Shown here: piece after piece, positions 22,966-35,171 of the stretch
Numbering within the stretch: the first letter of the stretch is position 1
Layout: every line of letters starts with the position of its first letter
Origin: Cristatella mucedo
Lineage: Eukaryota > Bryozoa > Phylactolaemata > Cristatellidae
NCBI GenBank assembly: GCA_009760855.2
Contig: WPIO01000078.1
Span: 1,336,501-1,400,500 of the forward strand
Length of the DNA stretch: 64,000 nt
Direction: 5' to 3'
The notes under the pieces: model-generated
What the model was told of the DNA's origin: nothing
The model's input: the letters and a program-made list of their open reading frames with translations, nothing else
Database searches by the model: none
Made by a program: the position numbers and the translations under genes

Positions 22966-25004
22966 GACCCGGCCTCCCCTTGTCACTGTCGTTGTTTTAC
23001 CAGGGATATAATTTTCAGCAGTGATAATTTAAATAGCATTTAAATAGCATCTTAGGAGATCGGATTCTCTGTCTAATCACCTCACACGGGATTGTGGTCC
23101 AGTGAAACAACCAATCAATTTTGCAATGTATACACACGTGTACTCATTGCATTTATACCGTGAACCCTTCGATGATCAGCCACGCTATCACACTGTGCAG
23201 TTAAAGTCGTCCAACCGGCGACAGTCTTCTAGGGTAGCAGCAGCTAGGGTGATTCTTGCAGTGGCTGTACCACCGGCGGCGATTGCTTGCACTTCGAACT
23301 GACGAAAGTGACGGCTCGGTGGACTGGAGTCGGAGGACAAATCAAGAACTGGCCATTATATTCAGTGTATCATATACAGTGTATATATATTCAGTCTATT
23401 CCGTACCTGTATATAATAAGCCACGCCCAATGCAATACTTTAGGAATGTAAATGCCTCTGCTTGCCGGAGCACTCCACAGCACTGACCACTGTCACTACC
23501 ACTGCCGCCTGATGGAAGGGTCACAAGTGCAACAGCTCACGATCTTTATTAGCGAGTGGGTGCATCCCAGATCCGGCCCGTTCAGCTAGATCGATCGAGA
23601 TCGATCTGCTTGTGACCGGCTTGCCCTTAGTTAACGCCAAGAACTTCGCCTATTTCCGCTTGGCAGCAGGAACTTGAAAAGCCGCGGATGCAAGACCTGC
23701 CTCACTCTGCTCCATTCTGGAAGAGCTGCCCAGTCTGCTCAAGTCTGATAGTTCAGCTCCTGTCTGCCTGAATCTGAGAGAGGTTATTTAGTCTGCCCTA
23801 GTCTGAAAGAGCTGCCTCAGTCAGCCCGTGTCTGAGAGAGCTGCCCAAGTCCAGCAGATTTTAAGAGCTAGCTGACCTTTTCAACCGAAGCTGGGAATGT
23901 GCGGATTTTTTCAATAGTTCGCTTTTGAAACGGCGCTTTGTTTCAGGCAGCAGATGGGTGCAGAGTTCAGAGAAATTTTACTGAAATAGTACTAACGCAC
24001 AGCTACAGCAGCGCCATAGAATTGACTACAGGCTAGTCAATGAAACGTATTTCGCCAAAAGACACTACGGGTGGCTGGTGAGCCATCAGAGTATTCCACA
24101 AGGTTTGTCTTTGAAACGCTTAACATATTTATTGTAAGTAGCAATTTTCCCGCATTATTTGCTTGCTTATGTGTTCATGATTAGGAGCATGCCAACCACG
24201 AGTTCTACTAAGCAAGAGGCTCTAGGTGTCTTTAAGAGCGATTTCGGATATTTTCTATGAAGTTTACAATTGTGCTTACAAACCACGAAGTTCTCAGAAG
24301 GCTACCAGACCGGCGTGGTCCAAGCACTGTGGTGTCGTGAATACAGCGCCAGAGCAAAGATTTTCATCTGGGGCAAGACTTGAAAATTTTGTATGTAGGG
24401 GACAAGACCAGCAAGATTTTCTCGTAGGCCTGGCTAGAACCACAATTAATGAAACATCCAAGCACAAAATCATAATATTTATTCAACACAAACTCGGCAG
24501 TTGCTCATTTAGTGGAATTAAGACACAATTTTGTCTTTGGCGACGCTCGTTTGAGCATAGGAATAGGGCAATGTCTAGGTCACTAACTCGCAGAGGGGGG
24601 AATACCTCCTGCCCCCTAGTTTCACCACTGAGTACGTAAGAACTTAATGAATACTGAAAGCGTCGGCATCCGTCGCAGAAAAAATATCACACATCGAGGT
24701 GTCCTTAGTAGAGAAGCTACGCCATCGAAAGGCATGTGCACTGGCCAGCTAATGTAAAATTGCAAATGTGGTGGCCCAGTGCCGTGGTGGATTTGGTATT
24801 GATCTACTGCAGTCAAGAATGATATGCCGCGATTCCGTCTCTTTGTGTAGGGAGGATGTAGCTATGTCTTCTCTACCTAGTGAGACGGACCGACAGACCC
24901 CGAAATGGGACGGGAGCTATCAAGGCCCTCGTCAATTTCTAAACATTGATTACCGGCATGGGCACTACGTCATTGCCATTTTTGAGGCCAAATTTTTTCA
25001 TAGC
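22966..25004. other. unassigned sequence
   Basis: No gene recognised apart from the minisatellite listed at 23716. The longest frame (24226-24639, +, 137 codons) has no motif and overlaps other open frames. Confidence 0.45.
23716..23856. repeat. minisatellite, 28-29 bp unit, about 5 copies
   Basis: Units begin tctg at 23716, 23744, 23773, 23802 and 23831, with the consensus start tctgagagagctgcc. The units are diverged from each other. Confidence 0.75.
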
Positions 25005-25545
25005 ACTTATACTGGTACGTTGTTCGACAGTGTGAGTGCTACAACGGGCGACAACAAAGAATGGAAAGCGACCTGAAAGTTATATCAGTACAATCTGCCT
25101 AAATACTTTACTGCTCAATACCCACAGGGCTCCAAATTCTCTCCACTTTGATCGATTTCCGTGCCTCTATGGTGCCTACGTTCGCCGAGCATTGTTATCC
25201 GCTGCTACACGCATGGCACTGGAACGCTCACGGCACGGATGACTAATCAACGGAATCGTCGTCACCACCCACCTTTACGCCACGCCACGCCACGCCACAG
25301 CCACAGCTCAGGGCCTGGCAGTGGTGGCACTGGAACGGTCGGCACGTGTCAGAGCGTTCACGTAAGACACGTGCACTAAGCTTAGACACCGTCTGGCACA
25401 TCATGTGAGCGACAAGTCCGCTCAAATAACTGCCCCCCCTGCACTGCTCAACTCTCCCGTCCATGAACGTGTGGAGGGTCCGGCACGTGAGGCCCGGCCG
25501 GGCACGTTCGCTCAGCGACCAATCTCCGGGTAGTTGACTGGCATC
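25005..25545. repeat. unclassified dispersed repeat, copy 1
   Basis: Homologous over about 500 bp to 32848-33345, same orientation. Landmarks shared by both copies are gaaagcgacctgaaagtt, ttactgctcaatacccac or its variant, cctacgttcgccgag, cagtggt.g.cactggaa, and several CACGTG words. Part of it gives a 135-codon minus-strand frame, but the other copy does not keep that frame open. No terminal repeat, RT or transposase motif was seen, so the class is unknown. Confidence 0.8.
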
Positions 25546-25847
25546 TCGACTGACGCGACGGCCGCCCACGCTTCTGGCGCCAAATCTGAGGCTAATCTGT
25601 TTGCTCGCCGACTCGAACCTCGGCTCGGCCGATAGGTTTACCCGCTCCATCTCGCCCTCCCGGCCGCTGGTTAAGATGGGCGCAGCTGGGTTTAGCAGTC
25701 AACCGAAGCAACTCTCACTTAGACCACTGCTGCACTGGCACCGGCTGTTGGGCTGCTCCAGCACGTTGGCTTTTGCATTGCTTTCGTACTACATCCTTCA
25801 AATCAGTGATAGTCTTCAAAGTTCCATCCCGCATTTTTAGGTTCCTT

Positions 25848-26325
25848 CATTAATTGGCTCGAACCTAATTATCAGTTCTACTCCACCACCGTGCTAAGCA
25901 TCGTACCGCCCGCTTTTCGAAATCCGATTATTTACCTACACCCCATAGCATTCTCAGCACCTTTGGAAATCCTATCTTCTGTTCCAATGCTCCCAGAGCC
26001 AGGAACCCACTCCCTGCAGCGTCGAAACATCCCCTAATTTGATGGCACTTGAACAGAAGCTAAAACGTGTCTATTCATCGCAGCATTTAGTGAGTCCATA
26101 TGATTTGGCCTGTGTGTGCTTATGGGTGCTGACCCTGTGCATGCTGCCACTAACCACATTTGCATTGACAGTCGCGCCATCTCTAACCACGATATGCTTG
26201 TTGTCATTGAGCTTACTACCACTAGCCATTCAATCATGCTTCCTTTGCAGATAATCAAAAGTGCATAGAAAGAGAATACATTCTCTGTGGTGCTACACAC
26301 ACATATAATTACTAGTATTACCATT
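25848..26325 (+). mobile_element. LINE-B 3' end
   Basis: The C-terminal coding block (FGNPIFCSNAPRARNPLP-like in broken frame), then a 3' UTR with the usual tgctgaccctgtgcatgctg words, a decayed terminal hairpin at about 26265-26300 and a degenerate (ATT)n tail. Confidence 0.8.
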
Positions 26326-27227
26326 ACCCGGGGTGCCGGCATCGAGCCCCTCCGTCCATGAGTGCAACCCCCACGGTTCGATCATCGTCAGCCGTCGGCA
26401 TTTGAGCTAGACAACCTTTCGCTGGCTGTCAGTCAACCTCAGCAGAGGCGTAGCGAGGGGGCAGACGTACCCGGGTGCCAAGGCTAAGGAGGCTCCAAAA
26501 GCAAAATGGGATGTGCTTATTTTGAAAAACATTTTTATTGTTAGAATATCAAACTTGGTTTTAAGAAAGCCCTTGTTTCAAAGGACTTGGCAATGGCTGG
26601 CTGAGCTGCTTAAGCATGTTTACAGATTTAGACAACGCTGTAGCACGAAGCTCTGGCGGCACCACGCGACGACACGGAAACACTGAAGGGGCTTCAACCG
26701 TCGTATATTCGGCTGGCACTCGCAATGCAACAAGCTCACCGCCGTTCAACCCCTCCTTCGGCGTTCCAACTTTCCCCCAGTCCGCTCGCCCAATCCTGTA
26801 TGCCACAGGCGGGCTTCCTCTCGTCAAGGGCGAGCCAGCGTGTCATATCTGAGCACCAATTTCAGCAGCATTTTGCAAAAAATTGCGCGATAGTGACTAT
26901 TGGGTGACTGTTGACCTGATTAAAATATAAGGCTTGTGCCTCACCGAAGTCGCTCTCCTGGAGTAGCGGTCTTCCGGTCGGTGAGTCTAGCACTGAGCGT
27001 GAGCTGCTAGGAGCCAGTTAGCCAGAGTCGGCAGGAAGTAACAAGTGTGTTTCAGCCGTAAAATACTGGCTATTTTGGAGTTTCGCTAAGACATTTCTGT
27101 TGCTATCGCTGAATGCAGAGTATTAAGCACTGTGTTTGCATCGTCGGCGTATTGCTAGCTTCTGGTTTATGCACATAGAAAGCGAGTGTGCCGCTACCAC
27201 AGCTAGCGAGGATTTTTCGGTTGAGGG
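26326..27227. other. unassigned sequence
   Basis: Contains a segment (26372-26434) shared with 17217-17275 and, at 26452-26500, ggcgtagcgagggggcag...cccgggtgcc, a kind of sequence often seen at the ends of decayed animal transposons (weak inference). No gene recognised. Confidence 0.4.
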
Positions 27228-27718
27228 AACCGGACCAGCCTACTATCAGATCTACTTCATCACCAGGCTAACCATCGTATCACCCGTATTTTCGAAATCT
27301 GGTCGTTTACCTGTACCTGGTACGAGCCTGAAATCCTTTGGAGACCGTGTCGTTCGCTCGTATGCTGCCAATGCATGGAACTCGCTTCCGACGGGCATCG
27401 CGAGATCCACTGACTTGACGACATTTGAACACAAGCTAAGCAAAGTATTTATCTATAGCAGCATTTAGTGGGTCTATGGGGTCCATCCATAGTGTGCTTA
27501 CGGCTGCTGACACTGTGCATGCTGCCACTAACATATTTGCTTGCTGACCCTGTGCATGTCACTCGTAACCATGTTATGCTTGCTGTCATTCAGCATGCTA
27601 CCACTACCCATTCGATCCTGCGTCCTTTGTAGCAAACGTAAAGTGCTTAGAAAGAGATCGAGTTCTCTGAGGCGCTATAACAAATGTATTATCATTATTA
27701 TTATTCTTCTTATTATTA
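27228..27718 (+). mobile_element. LINE-B 3' end
   Basis: A clear frame (27252-27468) encodes PGTSLKSFGDRVVRSYAANA, WNSLP and TFEHKLSKVF, the LINE-B C-terminus. The 3' UTR, terminal hairpin (27636-27675) and (ATT)n tail (27685-27718) follow. Confidence 0.85.
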
Positions 27719-28379
27719 TGGCTACTGTATACATTTGTACATTTTGGTCGATCTAATCTATTTTCAGAAGACGGGAGGAGAAAAGGAAGGAAGAAGCAAG
27801 CAAGCACAGAAAACGATAACACAGGGAGAAGAAAGAAGCAGAAGCAAGTCCTGCATGGTACTAATAGGTTTCTTGAAGGAGGCAGAGCTGAAGAAGAGTG
27901 AAAACACCGAAAAACACTAGGAAGATCTATATAATCACAAAGAGAATGAGGAAAAAACAGTTTGACGTGGACGAAAGCAAGCAGGACGGAGGCAACAGCA
28001 AAAGCAGGGAAGAGCTGGAAAGGGGTGAAGGCAGGAAGCACGATCAAACAAACTGGAGAAACAGATACTCTGCTAGGTGAAAGCTTCATGAAAAAATCTT
28101 TGCTCTGTAAATACAAAGACAGTCAACATTTGGACCATAGTAGTGTAAACACTACTATGAGAGGCAGACACGGAATCTACTGCAATCGTCCCAAGTGCTG
28201 ACGCTAAATGATATTGGCCACTTAAAGTTTAGCCGAGTCTCTGTTTTGCAGGTCATTCCGCAATACCTTCGAACTGAACTATTACTAAGAGAAAGAAGCG
28301 TCTTTCCGAACAAGGGAAGGTCCGTTTGCTAGAACAGGAAGACGAGCCATAAGCACTTCCCGGTTCAAAAGGCAACTTG
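27719..28379. other. purine-rich unassigned sequence
   Basis: From 27765 to about 28080 the plus strand is strongly A/G-rich (gaagacgggaggag..., gcaggaagca...). This opens a 170-codon frame on the minus strand (27604-28116) that lacks motifs and is judged a composition artefact. Confidence 0.5.
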
Positions 28380-29295
28380 CTAATGGGCATGAAGCTAGCA
28401 TGACCTGGCTGGTCTGCTCTCCCGCAAAACCGTCGGTGTATTGCTTCTGCTGTTTGCTCTTCCTTATGTCGACCCAAACTTCCTGATTGCCACTTGAATT
28501 GGAAAAGGGCTTTAGCCAAAGGAAAACCTGAAAAACTAATTTCCCATGAAAACAGCTCGTTTCGACGTCATGGTTTCACCACGTGGAAAGAAACACCGAG
28601 GTGACTTATCAGAGGAAGTGAAATAGATACTGTTGTTGAGGCAAACATCATCAAACATCGGAAAACAGCAATATCAAGCAGTCCTAAAAAGAGTTTTCAG
28701 CAGCATAAAGTTCTCAACTTCTCGAAATCTGGCATTGCGTGGTCACCAAAAGAGTGTAAACCTGGCCGATGAGAAAACTTTGGAAACTTCTTGGGATTTC
28801 TTCATCTTGTAGCTCAGTGCAATCCTCTTCTGCAATCATACCTGGACCCAGCCAGAAAGAATCCAAAGTCAGCCTATTATCTGTCTCCTCAAACCCACGT
28901 GAATTCCTAAGTATACTTGTATCTACAGTCAGAGATAAGCTACTCTACAACATAAAGGCGAGACAAGTCCTGTGGAGTTCTGTTTGACACAATTCCCGAT
29001 TCGGCACACTGCGAGCAGATGTCTGAGGTCATCAGATAGGTTGATGCAAATTTTGCCCACAATACAGTCACCGTCAAAGAGTCTTTCGTCGGCTTTCTTC
29101 AAATCTACGCCAAGCAGGGGGCAGAAATTCTGGGTCTCATCTTGGACAAACTCGAATCCGACAAGATATCCTTGCAAGAGAGCAGTTTGCAGTGCTACGA
29201 CAAAGCAGCAGTCATGTCTGGCCACTTGCCAGGTGTCCAAAGAAGAATACCGTCCAGAAATGAGAAGGAAATTTTGTAAACTGTGACAACCACAG
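28380..29295 (+). pseudogene. hAT transposase relic, ZMYM1-like
   Basis: A decayed gene of the hAT superfamily, in the group that includes animal ZMYM1-like and TTF-type zinc-finger proteins. In successive frames the plus strand gives WLVCSPAKPSVYCFCCLLF (about 28402-28460), the pre-core block NLALRGHQKSVNL, then GVLFDTIPDSAHCEQMSEVI (about 28974-29034) carrying the first catalytic-type aspartate, and after one stop VKESFVGFLQIYAKQGAEI and CYDKAAVMSGHLPGVQRRI (to about 29250). The C-terminal hAT dimerisation domain is not present. Stops and at least two frame changes rule out function. No terminal inverted repeats were identified. Confidence 0.75.
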
Positions 29296-29469
29296 CATGA
29301 ACAGGACAGGATTTCATGCTGCAAGTTAAAAATCCCGTCTTCATTACATTTTTTTAACAATAAAGAGCACCAACTTAGTCTTTTCAAGATAAACCATAAG
29401 GTGGGAATAACTGGAGAAATTCTTAGTAATCGCTATCAAACGTGACTCTGCATCAAAGTGGAGTGCAAG

Positions 29470-32400
29470 AGTGGTCCCGCAGTGGTTCTTTGAAAATGTA
29501 CAGACTAGGCTCGGTTCGGACCTTTACCTGACTTCTCCACGATACCTTTGTGTATTCCGTTGCTATCTTCGATGTAACTGTTCAAGAACTGTCCTCGGAT
29601 GTGCTACTTAAAGCAGGACCCACTTAGCATAAGGCGCGACGTCGCCATCAGTCAATACCTACCGGCAGGCCTTCTTCGGCGGGTCAGTAAAAACCTCGCT
29701 GCATCCGGTATTCACCCTATTAACAGCTCAGATATTAAACCTGCGACCCCTAAGTTTAAAGCACTGATAAAACTCGTTTCGGTAGTAGCTCACTTGCCGT
29801 GCCTCAGCATTTTAAGAAAAGTCGACCGGTGACCTGACCGCTGTAAAGGTCCGATTTAAATTCGAAGGGGCAGCATCTACCAGGCAGCATAGGTGCCGAC
29901 CAGAATTCGAGTGACCAAGTCGGCATCGCACAGTTGTTGAACAGGCTAGAATTTTACCCGTTAAATGTCTGCTCTCTACAAAAAAAGGGCAACCTATCCG
30001 AGATCAGGCTGTCCAGAAGAAGCCAGATGCATTTTTGCTTACTGAAACGTGGATGACGCCCTGCTCCGGTAGCTGTGTATCTGAGACCACTCCATCCAGG
30101 TTCTTGTTCTTTTCGGCAGTGCGATCTGACAAGGTTGGTGGCTGGGTTGCTATTATTCTTCGTGAATCGTTTGGTTTCAAGGCAGACAGTTTTTCGCTGG
30201 CCCATCATTTGATTAAGTTACAATCAGGTTCTCAGCGAAGACAGTATCTCTCAGTTGTGTAATATAACGACCTCCTTCTTGCTGTCTAAACTGGTTTTTA
30301 GAGGTGTTTTCGGACTTCTTCTCTAAAAGATTTGTGTGTGACGGACCGTTGCTGATTTTAGGATACTTCAATATTCATGTTGACAACACTAGCAACAGCC
30401 AGGTCAGTTCATTTCTTGAATGTATGCAGAACCTTAGCTTGATTCACTCACGTCGGTGGCGATATCTATGTCCAAGATATTTGCTACACCTCTTTATAAC
30501 TAAGGAGGATTCTGCATCACTGACCTTGTTGTTCACCCGCTGACCCTCTCGGATCATCGTTTGGTCTAGTTTACTTTTCTTGCTAAGTTTTTCAGTACAG
30601 GATAATGTCAAGTTTGTCCAGCAACGTTACTTAAAAGTATTGTCCAAGACAATTTTTTTAATCTGTATGTGATGCAGGTCTTGTTGATCTGCACCCAGAC
30701 TCGACTGACAGCCTTCATTTTCAGACGGATTCAACAAGCATAGCACTTAGGAGTGCTCTTGACAAGCATGTTGCCGTAGTCCGTATACAGAGACGTGGAG
30801 ACTCCTTTCAATTTACAAGCAAATTTCGAAAATGTGTCGTGATAAGAGCAGGCTTGAACGTCGTTTTAGGAAGTCTTGGTCTAATGAAGATTGAGCTAAT
30901 TTTAAATAATCCTTGGAGTCTACTACGATAAAGCTTAGAAAATACAGGGCTTCTTTTCTTCAGTCAAAAAGTCAAGTCCAGCCAGTTACTATTTCATATG
31001 CATTGTGTTCATGCAGTGCAATCACTTGCGTTCAGTCTGGGCTTTTACGATTTTATGATGATGACCTCAGCAGAAGACAGGGGCCCTTAATAGAATCAGT
31101 ATCGGGGGAAAGGTAATCAAATGGAAGGGTAGGTAAAGGCAGACCATCTAGTACCATTGATGTATTTCTTCGATGCAGCGGAACATTCTTTGGCAAATCA
31201 TGGCTGGCTGGCACCACATAATCGCAGGATATTTTATCACTGAAGATACTGCAACTAGAAAGAGCGAAGTCCAGTAGGAGAATACTCTCACCTTCATTTC
31301 AATTTAATTTGCGTGAAGGTTATAATCATGGTGGAAATAAGCCTTACTACGCTGTAGAAAAGTTATTGCCATATTACCAATACAATATTCTCTTAATACT
31401 GTCAATCTTAATGGCACGTCAAAATCTAAGACCCAAAACCGATTTGCAAGAAAGGTAAACAATTTGCTGGCAAATTCTGAGAGGTTTAATTCTCTTGATA
31501 TTAACAGATCGAATGGAGAGTTTTCAGCTTTCTTTACTGAACATATTGCGAACATTCGTGCGTCCATAAAGCCTCATCTGACTAAAACAATTGCTGAATC
31601 CCAGCCTTAACCTTCCTTAAAAGAATTTCCGCGGTTTCTGCCGGCGATATGGCTACCTCAAGGATCTGTCCTTGGTCCGTTGCTGTTCTATACTTATAAG
31701 CAACCTCTGGGAAAAGTGAATCATTCCAATGGAATAGAATATTCCTTTCATACTGACGATACTCAGCTGTATTTGCCATTAAACAGTCGGAATCTTTTGC
31801 TGCAACTATAATAAAAAACCGATAAACCGTGATAAAACGAATGCTTGCCTTGCCAACATTCTATTCTGGATGTCGGCGATTTTCCTTAAACTAGAAGTCA
31901 ATAAACTGAAAAGCTGCTCATATGACACCCTAAGCGTGTGGCTGGACTCGAAAGTCTGTATGGTTTGTTTTTCTATTAAGAGCTTTGTTCTTATATTCGG
32001 CGATGCTGTTGTGCAACCATCACCGCCTGGTCGGAATTTTGGTGTCGTCTTCAACAGCTGCCTAAATTTAGAAAGCTTCAATAAGAAGACTGCTTCATCA
32101 GCTAGCCATAACGTTCGATCCCTTAACTAAGATTCTGAACTGTCTTCCATGGTTGCTTGCAAAAAAATCAAACTAGCTCCTTAGTTTCGTCTTGGCTAGA
32201 TTATTGTAATTCCCTTTTGGCTTGGGTACCGAAGAAATCTACTAGGCCACTGCAGCTGGCTATGAATATGGCTGCAAGGCTAGTTTGCAAACAGCAGAGG
32301 TTGGACCATGTATCTCCGTTGCTAAAAGAGCTATGATGGCTGCCGATTGATCAACAAATACACAGCAGTGATCTCACGCTGATCCACAAGGCTCACCACG

Positions 32401-32830
32401 GCTTGCCTCCTCCAATCTAGCTGAACTGCTGCATCAGTTTCAGCCTTTTCGCGCCCTCAGATCCAGTATGGACAATACATTAGCCGTTCCATTCCTCCGC
32501 TTCAAGACCATTGGCGACAGAAGCTTTTGTTGTGCCGGTCCTAGACTTTGGAACTCACTTCCACAATTCTTATACAAAGCTAACAACTCTCCTGCTACCG
32601 TCTATATCGCATCTTTTCCAGCCGTTATGAGCTGCTAATTTCATGTTACTCACTACCTCAAGTGCTCTCATGACTTAGCTACGCTTCCCGCTTTCTCTTT
32701 GTTGCGTGAGATGAAGTCTTCTGGCTACCGAATGCGTACCGAAAACCGCTCAAAATGTGAGTGAGAAATTTAAAAATCTCCTGCGTAACACTCACATAGT
32801 CTGCCGCTTTGTGGTGTTACAGAAGGATTC
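29470..32830 (+). mobile_element. LINE-A, near-full-length degenerate copy
   Basis: Plus strand. The 5' UTR begins near 29470 (compare the reverse of 22725-22610), then INSSDIKPATPKFKAL (about 29719-29765), EN pieces with LTETWMTPCSGSC and FNIHVDNTS (30035-30400), linker, RT with much decay (31600-32130), the C-terminal block (NMAARLV, PLQ...LVCKQQR, LWNSLPQF; 32260-32570) and 3' UTR to about 32830. The pentanucleotide tail is missing, and the unclassified repeat starts about 18 bases later. Many stops, and a deletion in the RT core. Confidence 0.85.
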
Positions 32831-32847
32831 ATAGACATCACATCTGC

Positions 32848-33345
32848 ATTGCACGGGTACATTACTCGACACTGTGCGTGCTACAACAGGTGGCAAAAGT
32901 AAACGGAAAGCGACCTGAAAGTTGTAACGTTGTAATCTGCCTAAATATTTTACTGCTCAATACCCATAGGGATCTGAATTCTCTCCACCTTCATCGATTT
33001 CTGCGCCTCTATGGCGCCTACGTTCGCCGAGGATTGTTACCCGCCGCTACGCACATGGCACGGGTAACCAGTCAACGGAATCATCGTCACCGCCGACCTC
33101 TCCGCCGCTGCCATATCTCAGAGCCTGGCAGTGGTTTCACTGGAATGGTCGGCACGTGTCTGGGCATTTACTTTAGACACGTGCACTGAGCTGAGACACC
33201 AGCTGGCGCTGCACGTGAGCGACAAGTCGGCTCACATAACTGCTCCCCCCGGCTCAGCTCGCACGTCCGTGAACGTGGACAGAGTCCAGCACGTGAGATC
33301 CGGCCGCCTGCGTTCGCTTAAGGACCAATAGCCATCTAGTTAGCA
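32848..33345. repeat. unclassified dispersed repeat, copy 2
   Basis: The second copy of the repeat at 25005-25545, colinear but diverged. CACGTG words are kept at about 33151, 33178 and 33290. It starts just after the LINE-A 3' end, but copy 1 has no LINE-A beside it, so it is not part of LINE-A. Confidence 0.8.
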
Positions 33346-33691
33346 GCGATGACCTTGCACATGTTCTGGGCAGCAGATAAGCTCAGGAGGCCAAAAGCCT
33401 TAACTAGACTAGGTCGCGGCCATAGGAGTGAGCGATACAGGAAGCACGTATTAGACCCAATACACGCATCGAATGAGAATGATTTGTTTGTGCAACGAGC
33501 TAAAGTCAATCTTGAGCACCCGAGCCAGGGGCTAAAATAAAGTGAACAAGGCCACGGCCTTTTCGCCGGGCTTTTTAGCTCCTGGTCACTTACGATAGAG
33601 CTCCGGAAGAAGTTGTCAAGCTTTTATTTTTTACGAAGGCCATGCTAGTAAAAGACCGACCGAAGAGGGGTGCTGATCAGTTGCTTTTGCT
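33346..33691. other. unassigned sequence
   Basis: No gene or repeat recognised. Confidence 0.45.
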
Positions 33692-34910
33692 ATGTTGCTA
33701 TTAAGCCAATACTCGCCTACCGGCTGGCCTTCTTCAACGGACCAATAAGAATCTTCATGTATTCTACTTTTGCCTTATCAACCGCTCGGCCGCCTATTCA
33801 ACGAACCTAAGTTTAATTCCCTGTTTAACATTCGTTCTGGCAATGGCTCGCTTGTCTGGGCTCAGTACTAACTGAATAGTTTGCCGCCTGCCGCCAATTG
33901 GGTCCACAGAAAAATACAGTCGCACCTTGACTGGAACTTTGACTGACTTAGCCTGCCACTTAGCCAGCAGGTAACTTGATCGACTTCACGCATAACAGAA
34001 CTCCCTTAACATAGACCAGCGGTCTCAGCCGGTCCGCTTTGTCCAATCCAACTGAGCCCAATCCAGCCCAAAAGAGCCCGCATCCAGCTATTCGATCTCG
34101 TGCAGGAATGGCACAGCTTCCTGAACGCCACCACTCACTAAAACCGTGGCGGCTGACTATCTTCCGCCAGGTCATACAGGAGATTCTCGGTGCATTTCTT
34201 CTGACCGAGACGTGGATGCTGCCCTGCTCTGGTGGCTGCATATACTCGATCTGCGCCGAAACTCTGCTGATAGCTTTCATGCCCTAATGGATGGTAACTT
34301 ATAAAGCACTCTCAACGAACAGGCTCTCCTAAAGTATGTCCCTCACAGGAGTCACAGAGTATCCTGTCTTTTTACTAACGACCTTTAAAAGTTGGGTTAT
34401 GCAAAGCTCGTGCTTGAAAGCAGCTTTAAGAAATCTGTCCCTGATTATCACTTCTACGCTGATGATGCATAGCTGTATTTATTATTTAAACAAAAGGGAT
34501 CGACTGGAGCGACAAGTAAACTGTAAGCTTGCGTTTCAGATATTTAATCCTGAAATACCATCAATTTCCTTAAACTAAATGATAATAAAACCCAAACTCT
34601 TATCCAGAGAACACTCCAAGAGTGTGGCTGGATTAGGAGACTTCTCTCTTCTAATTGGTTATGCTGGATGGCGACCGTCATAACATGTTCGATTTACGTG
34701 TCCTTTTTGAAGTTTGAATGCTTCATTTAGAAGACTGCCTCAAGAGCGAGACATAATTATAGATACAGTTTGCAACTGTATTGATAATGCTCTAACTAGA
34801 TCCCTATCTCTTTTCTAGGCTGAATTACTGCAGTTCCGTTGTCGCTGGGGTACCAAAAAATCCACTAAAGCCCCTGCAGAGCTGATGATGAATACGGCTG
34901 CTCTTGATAA

Positions 34911-34946
34911 TATGCTTTGTTGACTATGGTTAGTCAACAAAGCATA
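34911..34946. repeat. perfect fold-back, 16-bp arms, 4-base loop
   Basis: The arm 34911-34926 (tatgctttgttgacta) is the exact reverse complement of 34931-34946, with tggt between. The right arm continues the normal LINE-A coding order and the left arm is extra, so it looks like a template-switch scar. Confidence 0.9.
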
Positions 34947-35091
34947 GAGGTTCTGCCATGTGTCTCCTTTGCAGAAGGAGCTGGAATGGCTTCCGGTTGA
35001 TCGATTGATAACAAGCAAAATTCTTACCCAGACAAAGCCCGCCATGGTGGCTCCTTCCTACCTAACCGAACTGCTGCCCCAGTTTCAGCCT

Positions 35092-35171
35092 CCTCGTGCT
35101 CTCAGTTCCTCTTTGGACAATAAATTAGCAGCCTCGTGCTCTCAGTTCCTCTTTGGACAATAAATTAGCAG
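35092..35171. repeat. perfect 40-bp tandem duplication
   Basis: 35092-35131 is repeated exactly at 35132-35171 (unit starts cctcgtgctctcagttcc). It lies inside the LINE-A C-terminal coding block. 40 is not a multiple of three, so it shifts the frame. Confidence 0.9.

Noticed and set aside
23693-23860. CRISPR-like array
   Set aside because: The 29-bp periodicity has no unique spacers; units are contiguous and diverged. It is a minisatellite in animal DNA.
24226-24639. 137-codon plus-strand frame as a host gene
   Set aside because: No domain, no splice context and no similarity I recognise.
27604-28116. 170-codon minus-strand frame
   Set aside because: It overlaps a LINE-B tail and a purine-rich tract. 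The protein is low-complexity (F/L/S-rich) and without a domain.
28929-29387. 152-codon minus-strand frame
   Set aside because: It is antisense to the hAT relic, whose conserved residues lie on the plus strand.
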